DNA from: Centropus unirufus
Taxonomy: Eukaryota > Chordata > Aves > Cuculiformes > Centropidae
DNA length: 64,000 nucleotides
Direction of reading: 5' to 3'
Assembly: GCA_013397695.1 (NCBI GenBank)
Contig: VYZI01000147.1
Span: 1,823,312-1,887,311 of the forward strand
The notes under the pieces are model-generated. The model did not search any database and was not told where the DNA came from. It worked only from the letters and a program-made list of their open reading frames with translations. Of this stretch, positions 1-12,900 are shown piece by piece (within the stretch, counting starts at the first letter, position 1; each line of letters starts with the position of its first letter). Position numbers and translations under genes: made by a program.

Positions 1-77
1 AGGGAAAGGGAAAGGGAAAGGGAAAGGGAAAGGGAAAGGGAAAGGGAAAGGGAAAGGGAAAGGGAAAGGGAAAGGGA
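1..77. repeat. (AGGGAA)n homopurine microsatellite, cut by the window edge
   Basis: A nearly perfect hexamer AGGGAA repeats about 13 times from the first base, then breaks into unique sequence at 'accccctc'. The true array probably extends to the left. The strand carries a run of GGG tracts separated by AAA, which fits the general G-quadruplex pattern. It is not the vertebrate telomere repeat (TTAGGG). Confidence 0.95.
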
Positions 78-3000
78 CCCCCTCAAAACCCTGCAGTTTC
101 CCTCCAAAGCTCTCTGTTTTCTCAGTGGCAACACAAATGTATTAACAGAGCAGGCAATGAGATAAAAATTTGAATGCTCCAGCTCAGTGAAAGTGAGAGA
201 ATGGAGGGAAAACAGCCACAGCAGATCTTTGAGACTCTTCAGAGCTCAAATAAACCATGACCAACATGCTCCATGACCAAATTCAGTAAGTGAGATGCAG
301 ACTCACGCCATCAGCCATTATACGGATTAATGAACAGTGTCACATCAGCATCTCCTGTGATCACACCCGCCAGTAACAAAGAAATCTATGTAGCCTCTAA
401 GCCAACCCTGGGTTTAAAGACAGATCATGAATCAGATGTGCCTATCTGGACAAAATGGGACAGAAGTGCTTACCGGAAAGGAGCTTGTTGTTTGAATCTT
501 TCCATACTGGTTGTTGGAACTACGCCTGTCAATATTTCCTTGCTCCCACTGAGACCATCAGCCGCGTTTACTTTTTACAGACAGATATTTAAAAAATAGT
601 TTGTTGTTTTAATCCAAAATTCCACTTGCTGATCCTTCCTTCAATTTCAGGCCATGATGGTTTAAGGGAAGTGCTCGGATAGGAGCGCTGAGATTTGGGT
701 GGCAATGCCGCCTTCACCACCTCCGAGCAGGAAGCTGCTCCCTGGGCAGCACTCACAGTGTTTGGCCAAAATGCTTCTGCACAGCAAATCCCATGGTCAT
801 CTGCTGATTTTTAACTCCCTTAAAAGAGAGCCCATGATGGCCACAAAATCTCTCCCACCGTAGGAGATTAATGGGGTATAGATGATTAGCAGGGCTACGT
901 GTGCTTCCTTAGGGAAACAGGCACGAGGAGCAGATGGGAAGGTCAGGCTCCTGGTCACCGTCACACAGCTGGGCTGGAGCGGGGGTGCTTTCCCCAAGGG
1001 AATCACGGGGACAGAAGAAATACAGCACCCTGGAAGTGGCTGAGCTTCCCCTGCAGCTATCAGCCGATCGAGGCAGCCCCCAATCTAGCTGTGACAGCAT
1101 GGAAAACTTTTGGATCCGCTTCCCCTGCTCTTGCTCTCTTGCCTGTAGTCCCTGCTGTTCTTAGCCTGTAGAAACAACAGCATCAGCTTATTTTTCCTCA
1201 CGGCGAAGTTTTCTGCAAGCCTGATGGGCATAATGAGCATGAGAAAATATTTATCTGATGCTGGAATCACAGCTTATGTGTTGGTGGGAGTTCTCACACA
1301 TTGCAATTTACTTGCTTTGGTACAACTGTCTGTGATCTGCTGTTATCACAGACACACTGAAGACTTATATCTAGACTTTTGAAAGCCTAGAATTCTTATA
1401 AGTCTATTTATTTTAATAGGATTTGTTAATATTGAAAACATTGCTGCATAACCTAAGGGGAAAAGGATCTAACAGATCAAAAAATGATGGCCATTTTTGG
1501 GCTCTGTTCCCGGAACTATCTCCAATTTCTTCCTAGGACATTATTAATATACTGATTGTTGTTGTCCTCAACATAACTATCAGTAAGATCCCTCTGCATA
1601 ATGTGGAATTTAACTACTGTAGGAGATGAAAAAGGGGAAAAAAACCAAACAAAAAAAAAACAAACAGAAAAATATGATATTTTTTTCTGGTGCTGCAGGA
1701 AGGCAGGGAAAAAGGCAGCATTATGTTCCCCCTGCAGACCTGAAGGATAGGAAGGATAGCTTCAGACTTTCACAGGTACCACGAGTGTTCAGCTTCATGT
1801 GGTATGCACCTTGGAGCAGGTGACATGACGGGTTTTAGCTCACAACTGCGAGTCACAAACCCTCAAGGGAATAGAGAGGAATCACAAGCGGAGCCAAGGG
1901 AGGATCCCAGGATGTTATATTTCAGGTCAGTGAGGAAGGTAATAACAGTGTCAGAAAAAATGTACTAATTAACTCAATGATTTACATTAGCCAGTCCTTA
2001 ACTGCTGTCAAGAGCTCAGTTGCAAGAAAGTGAAGAAACATGGAAGCATCAATGGCTGCGTGTTCTTACCCTGCCTTCCTGGAGAAGCTGCACGGTTACC
2101 AACCCTGGGAGGTACCTGAAGACACAGAATAACTGAACCCTGCAAAGTACTGGATTTATATTCCAGGTTAGTTGGCCAGAACACTAGATTGTAGTTCTCT
2201 GGTTGACTGAAGGATGATTAAACAAAGTAATATAGCCCATCTTTACCAATGTTTAATGATATAAATAATTCCTCAATGCAGTAAACTTCTGCTTTATTAA
2301 ACCACTCATTCATTTCCCTTAGGCCATTAGTATATTTTTATGTGATTTTCATTTTACCAGCAATTTTACTGTCCATAAACACATATAGAATTTGTTCAGT
2401 AAATGAATTATTCTGTATTTGTTGCTGATTATTATTTTGCTTTATCTCCCTGAGCAATACTTTCCTAGCAAATGTCTCACTGACAGAAATAGAAAAACTA
2501 CAGGGTCTGATCCTGTCTTGAATGCTTCTTCGGACCAATGAGTCCACCTCCTAACTGAGACGGGGCTCACAGGCAGCTCAGAAGCAGAGGTTACGACAAG
2601 GAGGAGGTGCAGAACCAAACACTGGCAGAAGAGTTAAATGAAAACCCATCGCACCCTTTGGCTTTGACTCCTGGGTGTTTGCCACAACCTTGGGCATGTC
2701 TCCTCATTTTGTCTCAAAGTAGCATACTGAAAAGTCAATAAAATGTATAAAATTCGTTTGCATGAATGGGCTCTACCTGTAGAAAAATATAGAACCATAT
2801 TACAGAATGGTTCTATATAGAAAAATAGGAACCATAAAACAAGAGGCCAAAGAGAGGACAAATATACAGTAATTTTTATCTGGTTCAAATGTGAAATTCT
2901 GGAAATATTTAGTTGCTAATGATGTTGCCTGCTTGTCCACATAAAGGTAATCACACCGTGCAAAAGGCATATGCTGCCTCAGCCGACGTATTGGCTGCAG

Positions 3001-5353
3001 AAAAAAGAAGTGGATCCACTTCGGTGGGGAAGAAAAAAAGCATCTGTTACTCTTCAAATGAAGAAAAAATTGTACTATGTAGGTCAGGCTCAAGAACCAT
3101 GAGACAGCTGCAGAATAGCTGCTTATTGTGTGTCAGTGCAAAAATGAATCTTTTAAAATTAATTACAGGGAAAGGAAGCCATTCGCTTAAAAAGTCAACA
3201 TGTTTCTAATAGGAAAAATGTCCTGAAGTGGTTTGAAATCTGTTAGCATTATCATTTTTGTAATTACATTTTTAAATGACTGGAAGAAAAAAAAAACTGA
3301 TTTCAACGGTTCAGATGAAGAGAGGGGCAAGTTTTTTAGAAAACTGGGGTCCTCCATGTAGAAAAACCAATAGGGATATTCCCTCTTGACTCAGTAAAAT
3401 GGCAAGCTGTGCTTTGCTGTTTTTAACATATCTTAAGTGTTTAGTATAGTATTTAGTTGCGGTCCAGATACTGGAGGCCACTCTCACTGTTGATCAACAT
3501 CAGACTTCCATTTTAAATGCATCTTGACAAGTTTCATTCAGCTTGTGGGATATATTTAGCACATTGATTTATTTTTGCGAATGGCCGCTTATTCTCCTGC
3601 AGAAACAGACATCAGTCCTTCGGTACTAAATTCTGACCTTGTGGGTGTGGGACGAAAAAGCTGGGGAAATTACAATTATTTACCTAAATCCGAGGTTTTA
3701 GGAAACCTCTTGCTAGGGTTTTTTACATAAAGGGAAATTTGGATGATGTACAAGAGGCCCGCGAGGCACACAGCTCTGGTAATGCGTGTTACCATGCAGC
3801 GTCTTCAGCAAGGATGAGTGGTAGCCATCCAAATGATGTATTTCCCCTAATGCAGACTAAGCACAGGCATGGATTTTTAACCAAGTGCCCAAAATTACCT
3901 TTAACAAAACCGCAGTTTGTAGGCAGAAGGACGAAAGGAATAGATCTTATTCTGAACAGAAACAGTGCTGAGCAACTGGAGGCTGACTTCTGGACCCTGA
4001 GCCCATCTCCAGGGCTGGGCACTGCAGGTACCACAGGGCTCAAGCCCTGCCCTGGCACTCATGGGCCCTCAAGACGGTGCTGAGCTCTCCGGGTTCACAG
4101 GCAGACAGAGATGAGCTGGTCTTCTCCTCACCCATGTGCCCAGAAAGGATGTGGCTGTACTGGTGCTGCTGGGCTTTGTGGCCACGCAGAGAGGGTCACT
4201 CCCAGTGGGCAGGGGGACAGCAGAAATGCCTTTGCTGCTGCAGGATTTAACCTCTAGCCATACCCTTCAGAGAGCAAGGTGAGGTGACCAACACATTGTC
4301 AGTCTCTTGTTCTTTTATCTTCTCTCCAGGAGAGACAGATGTTCCAGTTTAAGTTGTTATTTTAGTTGGTAGAGTTGTTTATTTTCCGTTTGCTCTTTGA
4401 TGGTGTTTATTACTGCTATTTGCATACACACTCTGCTTCTCCGAAGAGGAGGACAGGTCAAAGAACAACGCGCTGAATTTATAACAGCAAACAGGGTGAT
4501 CAGAATGGGCTTTTCCACTTCCCATCAGTCCCTGAAAAATTGTGTTCGGCTCTGTGATAAGCTTTATCCATCCTGCACAGAGCAGAGCTGTCTAAATGAC
4601 TGATTTTTTAGGTCAATAGTGGAAACTTAACATTAAAAAAAAAATCCCTTCAAGGCAACTCAGGATTGAAATTTTTCAAAGTTTGCATCGCATTTAGAAA
4701 GTTTATCCCAGAGCAGCTTGGAAATTTTTGACTGTTTTGTTTTTTTTTCTAAGGAATTTGTGAGAGCGCAAAGCAGCTTGGCAGGTGGAGCAGAGCCCAG
4801 CTCTCCTTCTTCCAGCTGCTGACAGTGGCGGGTTTGCAGGAGCATGCCAGGATTTCTAGTCCTCCCCTCTGCCACAGGCCTGGGCAGTCACTCGTCCATG
4901 CACAAAGCTGCTGCCCAGCAGACTGCGCAACCACAAACGCCCCTATAAAATATAAAGAGCACATGTAATTCCAAGCACGTGTAAAACTCATTATGAAGTA
5001 TATTTTAATCTGAATTTTAAGATTTTTTCAGGCTCCACTGAGTCTCATGCCAGGGGTGTCCCCCATGCTGACTGTGTTGTGGGAAGTGGGAATCTCTGTG
5101 CCCCCAGGCCTGCTGGAGTGGGCAGCCAAGTGGTCAAGGGAGAAGATGCTCCTCCTGTGTTCCCAGATTTTCTCACCGAGGACATGAGCCAGATCATTGC
5201 AGCGCCTACCTCCTTCCTATTGTCTGTGTGACCCGTCATGCTGGTATAAATGGAAATGACCTTGGTTGAGGATCATATATTCCCGACAAATCCCTGCCAG
5301 CTGTTACCTATCCTTTGTTATCTTTTAGGTTCCTACTGATAGCTGGATCATTT
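78..5353. other. Intergenic, no gene recognised
   Basis: AT-rich non-coding sequence. Open frames are short (up to about 114 codons), overlap each other on both strands and show no domain I recognise. The only structure I picked out is a small perfect inverted repeat near 2.8 kb, listed separately. Confidence 0.6.
2787..2818. repeat. Short perfect inverted repeat (12-bp arms, 8-nt loop)
   Basis: The left arm atatagaaccat (2787-2798) is the exact reverse complement of the right arm atggttctatat (2807-2818), with loop attacaga between them. A further partial copy of the arm (ggaaccat) follows at about 2828-2835. It could fold as a hairpin, or be a relic of a small DNA transposon or simply chance. 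I see no flanking target duplication. Confidence 0.6.
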
Positions 5354-5422
5354 CATAGAATCATAGAATGGTTTGGGTTGGAAGGGACCTTGAAGATTAT
5401 TTAATTCCAATGCCCCATTCCT
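5354..5422 (-). mobile_element. CR1 LINE, short 3'-end fragment
   Basis: Read on the minus strand this ends with the CR1 3' signature: a 'aaggtcccttccaaccca' stretch followed by two copies of an ATTCTATG-like octamer. On the plus strand this appears as 'catagaatcatagaatgg'. Only about 70 bases are recognisable, so it is a strongly 5'-truncated, non-autonomous copy. CR1 copies in birds are normally 5'-truncated in this way. Confidence 0.85.
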
Positions 5423-8400
5423 TCCGATCCTGTGAGAAGACAGTGAAATGGCAAGTTTGCAGTTTCTGAGTAGACCCCGTTCCCACTGTGAAGATAAGCA
5501 GGCTCCCAACATTACCCATCCTCCTCAGTTTTCAGTGATGAGTCTCTGATTGCTCTCAGATTTGCTTCATCTGGTTTTCAAATATTCTTGTGGATTTTTA
5601 TTAGCTCCAGAGAATTCTGGGGGAAAAAATATGACTTACCGATCTGTGCTCTCAGCTGCTTTTGTCTTCTAACCTGAATTTGAACCCTTTCTCACTGGCT
5701 TTCCAGGGAATGCCAAAGTTAAAAAAAAAAACAACCCAACAACACTTCAGTCTTCTCAAAATCATTTATAAATAGCTTTTTCTCCCTCTGAGCAGAAGAC
5801 CAACTCTTCCTTTTATAATCCTCTCACTATTAATCTAAATTTAGAGTATTTTCTTGATACTTTTCATGTCCCTTGCTATCTGTGTGACATTTTATGCATG
5901 GGCTTTCTAAATTCCTCCTTATATGCTTGTGCTATTCTTGCATGCAGCTCCCCAGACATGTGACCTAATATCTCACACCGCATACTTTCAATATGCCATC
6001 TATAAGAGATCACTGAGAAGCTTGCTATTGAAGAACATTTTTATGATTCCTCCTATTTCTCATTCCTTTTTTTAATATGCACATTTCTCTGATTAATAAG
6101 CACATACTCACACTAAGTCTTTACTAAAATATTGACCAAAATAGACTTCATAGCCTGAGCAGAGTACAAACTGTTTACAAAATGGTAGTATGCTAATAAG
6201 GCCAACAGAGTGGTAAGTATTAACACCTTCTGAAAAAAACAGGAAATGCAGAAAGGCTTTCCAAGGCCGGCACAGTGCTCACACAATAAGGGTCAAGTGG
6301 GAACATATAGATATGAGGGCAAAACAGGTACAGAGTACAGGATAATTTGAGAAATAAATGTATTATATTATGTGCTTTGATCAAAGTGTAAAATGGAAAT
6401 GTAAAAACTTGTACTGACCATGAAGATTGCTTTTTGAAACAATATCTGGATGATGATGCATGGCATCGCCTTGGTTCTTGGTCATATTGAAGGCTCTGTG
6501 TGATTCCAGTAAGATATAGAAGTAGAGAGACTTCATCGCATCCACTTGGGAATTATCCCCCTTCAGATTTGCCATTAACTTTGATCCTGGTTGCAAACTG
6601 AGCTTTCAGTGCCTCCTGCCCATTCCTCACAAGTCCTTCCGCGTGCTTCAACTGTTCCAACGCCAGCACCGAGTCTCCTTCTTCTCTGTTCTTCTATGAC
6701 CTTAACGAAAGCAAACCCATAGGTCACAGTTTATAAACGTTTCCTTGACCCACACTTGTTCACATGTTTTATATGCATATATATCATAACTTATATGCAT
6801 GTATATAAATAAAAATATATGTGTGCATAATTTGTCTGGCTGCACATTGCCACTGTGACCTTGCAGATCTCCTTGTGCCGTGCATTTGCTGATTTGCACC
6901 TATGCTCTGCAGACTCCTTCACCAGGTACAGCACAGGGAAACAAGAAGCCTAGCCCAGGGCAAGGCTCCATGCTAGGGTCTAAATATATGGAAATTCACA
7001 TTGGTTGTATTCAGTAATAAGCCAGGATCATCCAGTTAATGGAGGAATAAACGGATCATTTGATTCATCTTCACTAATCAGCAGCATAAAACTATTAAGG
7101 GAAATAAGCTTGTCTATGCTTTGAGCCATTGACTGCACCACCTAAAACTGGCAAAGTGATTATTTTATTGTCATTTGCAAAGGTAACAGAAATACCTTAC
7201 TCTCACATTTTGCTGGAAGCAAAATAAAGCTGTAAAATATCCCACTTCTCCTTACCCATTATTATGTCTTGTCAATATAAAATGGTACTGAATAAAAGAG
7301 TATAAAAAGGATAATCTCAGTGCTTTCTACTATGCTGAAGTTATTTGACCTTCAGTTCAGCTCAACAGGAAGAAGTCTTGGATGGAAGGCTCCTTGAGAC
7401 TGTATTAACTGTATTCATTATTCAGCTCACTTCCATTACTCCCAAAGCGAAGACCTGAAGTAACAAAAAGAAATGCAGAATAAGAGTATCGAGAAGTTTT
7501 CTGTCTGGACTTTTAATAGTGTCTTGTTGTTATGAATCTGCTCATTTAACTAGATGGTGGCTTACACCAGCTCAGCGAGCTTTATGTGTTATGTTTTATT
7601 ACATTTCTGAGGATTTCCCATGCCATCTAGCAGTAGATACAGATAATAAGAACTCTGCTTTTTTGAAGAACATTTAAAATTATCTTCAGATATTCTTAGA
7701 CCCTGTCAGAAGTGTAGGAACAAGAATATGCATTAAAATTCAAATTTATTTTCATGTATTCCTCTTAAATAGATATAGCTTCTGTTTGTTTCAAGAGTCA
7801 CAGTGAAAGTAATACAATTCCGAGATTATAGGGAAAGTGAAAAAAAGCTGAAAATTTGTTTACCTCAAAACTTACAGAATATAATAGAAAACAGGACACC
7901 ATCTTCGTAGACATCTTTGAAATTGTCTAAAATGGTTGAAAAAAAATGTAGAGCTTTTCTGTCAGGTCAATACATGGAACTGTGATCACTCTGACCCTGT
8001 GGCTGGTTAGATATAAGCCAATTGATGGCTGCGCATCACTGAATTCTCCTGTTAAATTGGCAGATGTCCCCACCACCTCCTTACATTATTTTGGGGGCTT
8101 TTGACTCCTAAGAGAATAATATCTCTTGTCTCCCAGTCCCAAAATTCAAATGACTGGAATGCAGTCTGGCCTTGTTCCACATGACTAGAACACAAGAGTA
8201 TGTCTTCTCCTTAGTCTCACCCTCTAGGAACTCAGCTTCTTCAGGCTGAGACACTAATGTCTTCGTCAGAGCCATGTTGATCCCTGAAACCTATAGTGTT
8301 CCACTTAGGATAAGGCATCCAAAGGAAGTGGTTCTACACTTAGTATTAGTCCAATATTTATTGAAAAATTGGTAAAATTCTCCAGAAAACAAGCAGGCAA

Positions 8401-9867
8401 ATTTTAAGGGAAAATGATACCAGGTAGTTAAATCAGAAGTCAATTAAATGCAATAGAAATGGCATAGCTGGAAGATGTCCTTTAGAAAATCACTCCTACT
8501 CCAGCAGCTCACAGTCTATTCAATCTGTTTTGTCGTATCCAATCCTGATCCTCCACCGATCTGTTTTGTGAGAGTGAAGCAGATTGTGTTGTAGAACTAC
8601 AGAGTTGCGTGGCAGACAACACAGAAAGTGCCCTCATTAGATGGCCTAAACTGAGAAGTGGCCAATTCAAATAATGCACACAGATCAAGCAGGCCCCAGG
8701 ATGACTTTTCCAGTCTTTCCAAGGTTGGTTCAACCACAGACATTTGAGCATTTTCAGATTCCTTCTCTTCTTCACACCCAAGATCTGTGTTTTTCGTACC
8801 ACCTCAACAGGAAAGCCTGTCATTTTTATTACATGCCTTGCTACTAGTGCCAAAATGTCTCGTCCCTAGAGCTCCTGCTGACAAAGAGCAGGAGCACAGG
8901 TTCATACTTGTTGATAAGGAACATATATTTTTCTACCCTTCTATTTAAAAATATTCCAGTTGAAATGAAGATTAAGTCTGATATTAAACTTAGTTACCTA
9001 ATTGATTTTGGCTAATTTTTTTTTTTTTGTACAAGTGTTAGGAGTCAGCATTATAGCTTCAATATTTGAATCCAGGAGATCTACTTATTCAGACCTCAGA
9101 GTTCAGGGGATATGCAGTGTCCACAACCGGTGCGCAAGTAACTTGATTCCCAAGGTATGGTCAAATGAAGAGCATGAAAAAGTGTACTGTTAAAAAAAAA
9201 TTAAAAAAAATCCAAAACAATAAATAAAGCCTGTATTACATTAGCACAAGTTCTGAGTTTGATGAACACTTTTTTTTTAGTATTTTCATCGTCTCTCTGC
9301 CTACCCTTCCTGCCCAGTAGCGTTCTTCCCGATTGTATCAGGCTGCTGAGAGTTCAGGCAGATTTGCACCAGTTGCACACATAGACATCCTTATACAGAC
9401 ACATCTCCCTTCACTTAGATGGGAATAATCAGCTGCATGGATAAGGGATGGAGAATAAGCATCTGGGTAACAACTCTGCAGAGCAGGGTCCAGGGTGAAT
9501 CAGAGAGCAGCGTGAGTCAGTTGTGCTGACCCGCTTTGGAGAAGGGCAAACACCCTGTGGGGTGGACAGACAACTTAGCCTGAAAAAAGTAAGTATTAAC
9601 CCCTGCTAACTGTCCCCAGTACTGCCAAGGAGTGCTGCAGCCTCATATTCCCCTGGGAGTAATGTGCCCCCAGGAAGACACGGTGCAGACAAGGGGGAGT
9701 TCAGAGGATGAAGATGGGAGGTCTGAGGTCCTGTCCTGTGGATGGAAATGAAGAAATTGGAATTGGGTAGCCTGGAGGAGAGAAGCATTTGTAACATTCC
9801 TTGGGGATAGAAAGGGCTGTCGTGAATATGAACACAAGAAAGTGGATTTTGTGTCTTAAAAATATCT
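5423..9867. other. Intergenic, nothing recognised
   Basis: AT-rich unique-looking sequence with scattered A or T runs and an AT-rich patch around 6770-6830. No open frame with recognisable protein similarity, no RNA gene and no clear repeat seen. Confidence 0.55.
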
Positions 9868-9965
9868 CTGCTGCATCAGACCAAAAACTTGCCTCCCAGG
9901 ATCACATCTCTGTCAGCACCAAAGTGGATGTCTAGGAAACTAAGGAAGCAGGGCAAGTGTATGAA
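9868..9965 (+). repeat. Possible degenerate ancient interspersed repeat
   Basis: The stretch beginning 'ctgcatcagaccaaaaact' and continuing with 'ctctgtcagcaccaaagtgg' and a 'gcagggcaagtgtatgaa' end resembles, from memory, a widespread old amniote repeat whose consensus has 'gcatcagaccaaaggtcca', 'ctgtctctgacagtggc' and a 'gaacagggcaagtg'-like end. The match is by eye and divergent, so the family is not named and the boundaries are approximate. Confidence 0.3.
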
Positions 9966-12900
9966 AAATACATTCCCCAAAACAATTCAGCCCCAAGTCA
10001 TCCTCATGGGAAAATTTCACGTTCACTGCAAGGAGGACAAGCAACCACAGACCTGCCCTGTGGTCTGTGCCCTGAGGAAGGGTTGGTATCAAGGAACCTT
10101 TCCAACACAAGGACAGCAGAGCTGGATTTCATCATGAAAAGCCAACAAGCCTCCACTTAAAAATAAACGCCACCAAATTAAAAATGACTGACAGCAGAAT
10201 GACATGGGACTTTCTTCTACCCTAGTAATCTCATTTTCAGCCAGAATGTGACCTGACCTCTGAATGTACAGAGCTGGCACCCCTCTTCTGGAGGGAAGAG
10301 CACAGTCACAAATGTGGAGTCGGCTGCTGAGTGTTTACACACGGCCAGCTGTGCCACAATTTGGGGCAGAAACAGAATTAAACTTGCTGCTATTTTGGCA
10401 AGGGACAGAAGGAATGAGGCTTAGACAATCTGTTAATGAAAGAAGATACTGTGAAAATAACAACTGAAAAAATATGTGTAAAGTGGGTCTGAGTGATAAG
10501 CATAAAGTTTAACAATTTAACACATATCCTTATATAATATGTATATCATTATAACTTATTTATGGTTTGTATTAAATGTATGACATGCCAGTTTGACCTT
10601 AACATAAAAACTATTAGATAATTATACTTTTAAAAATGTAATAAGTGACAGTATCAGAAACTGACATGATGTTTCTTGTACAGCTTTGGGAAGGTTATTA
10701 AGTTGCACAGATGAAAAACGATAGTCAAAAATGCATATATACCATATATATGCTATATAGACAGGACCTGCCCGTCCCTTAGATAAATTAGAATTCATGG
10801 AAAAACTCAAAAGAAAATGTTAAAGCGAGGCTTGAATTCTCAGCTCACTTCTCCCCATTATTTCCACCAGCAGTGTGTGAGTTGGGCCATCAATTTTCTA
10901 CACAATCCCAGAGTTACATAGTCATTACTGGAACTGACATTTGCTCTCACTCCATCCGTTTCCTTAAGATTATCGTCATCAAACAAAAAGTCAGTTTTGC
11001 ACAGTTGATCCTTGACCCGTGCTCATGTTCCCATGGAGCAGGCTCCTTCTTCAGCAGCTCCAGCCTCTGCTTCCTTGTGTGAGTCACCCAGCAAAGGAAG
11101 ACTTGTGTTACTAAAGTTATCTTTCAGATCACACTGTGATGATCATTTCTGTGGCATATTGTTTGCTCCTCTGTGCTTCTAATTATCTCCTGGAATAGCT
11201 GTGTCTGAGGTACAACATTTGATTGCTTGACACTCAAATAATTAAACCAGTTTTGGGCTGGGGAGAAACTGTTGAGAAATTTCTTGAATCAATTTATTCG
11301 CACAGACCTGTAAAATTCACATAACATCTTCCCGTTCTGAGGGATCAGACCTGTTCCTGCTCGAGGGGACAGGGATATAGGGGGCTTCAGCCCACACATT
11401 GCTCATATTGCTTCAACAGGACCGTGCATCTGAAATGCACTTGGGAATTAATTATGTGCATGCTTTTTGTTCTAATGATTCATAGATAAGCCTGAGTAAA
11501 TAAATGCATCTTGATAAGGAGACTTGTTTTGATGGTTCATTTGGTCTGTGGTTCAGTAGCCTCAGGAGCTCAGAGGCAGTTTAGGAAACCTATGGGTCCA
11601 GCTGAGCCACTAAAAGCATCAACATTTCCTAACCCCACCCTGAAACACTTCTTGATTATTTTTTTATTCTGTTTAGTCACAGAGCCTGAACGGCACTGAA
11701 GAGGAACAGGATCAGCCTAATCTTCAGTACATTCAGACTGGGCTTTGCTTTGACATCTACATGCAAGGTTTTCTGTGGAAAACATCTTAAGTTGTTTGAA
11801 ATAATTCACATAGTACACAGGGTATTTCACTGTATACCACAGTTGAGAAGCAGTTTTTTAACTCCTTGGTGGAATCAGTGGTGAGCAGAGTTGAGTAACT
11901 GCAATGCCTGAATTTCTCCATCATCATCTGGTGACGTAACATGATAGAAGAGGCATGGGCCCATTTCCTACATGCCGAGATTACTCTGAATCTTGCTTTT
12001 TTCTAAGCCGCATAACAAAGACAAAGCATTCAGACAAGAAATATATGGGTTTTAGACTAGGAAGACAGCAGAGAGGACTAAATCAAAATCAGGCACAGGT
12101 ACCACAACTTCATAAGATCTAATCCTCTCGAAGGAGATCTGACCCTGTGCTGAACCCAGCAACCCTCTTCAAATATTAAACTATGAACTACAGGGGGCCC
12201 ATGATCTGTGAAAACGCACCTGGAGAGTCTTTATGTAACTTGTTTGTGTGTCACACCAGTATCAAGGTCAATAGGGCTTATACTCAAGCCAGAAGAAAAG
12301 GAACGGCATGTGGAAACAAATGCCTGACATGCTGTTAATGGAATCGAGTGGCCCGGGGGAGAGCAGAAGGGCTATTGGGTGATGGAGAGTGACCAATGGC
12401 AGCACTGAGGAACCAGGATAGGACAGCAACAACACCTCATCTTTCACATCCAGCACCCTGGCAATCCCTCAGGAGGAACTTTCTGTGAACCAACAGGACA
12501 CACAGTGCCAACTCTGCAGCTTGTTCCTCCGTGGATAACCATGCAGCTCTAGGTGCTGGGCACTCCTGACCTCCCCACCTCAGGGTTTATTTGTTTCCTT
12601 ATGGAGTCCTAGGGCAGGACCACGTACCTGTGCACGTGGAAACTGTACTTTTACATTTCCTCTCAGCTCAGGGTGAGACCTTGCGAGGTGTTTTGTCACT
12701 TCTGCTTTCTCTATGGATACTTAAGTGCTTCCTCTGTGTATTCACATCTTCCAAGGACCAATTGCTGCCTGTGAGACTCGGAGAAGGAAGAGAGTGATTG
12801 AAAAAATATTCAAAAAAGTAGATTGTAAGCAGCCAAATAAGAAGAAGATATTTTCTTACTAATACATTAATACTAACACAGACTCTTTGTCCTCTAAACA

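Noticed and set aside
1..77. Telomeric repeat
   Set aside because: The unit is AGGGAA, not TTAGGG, and it borders ordinary unique sequence.
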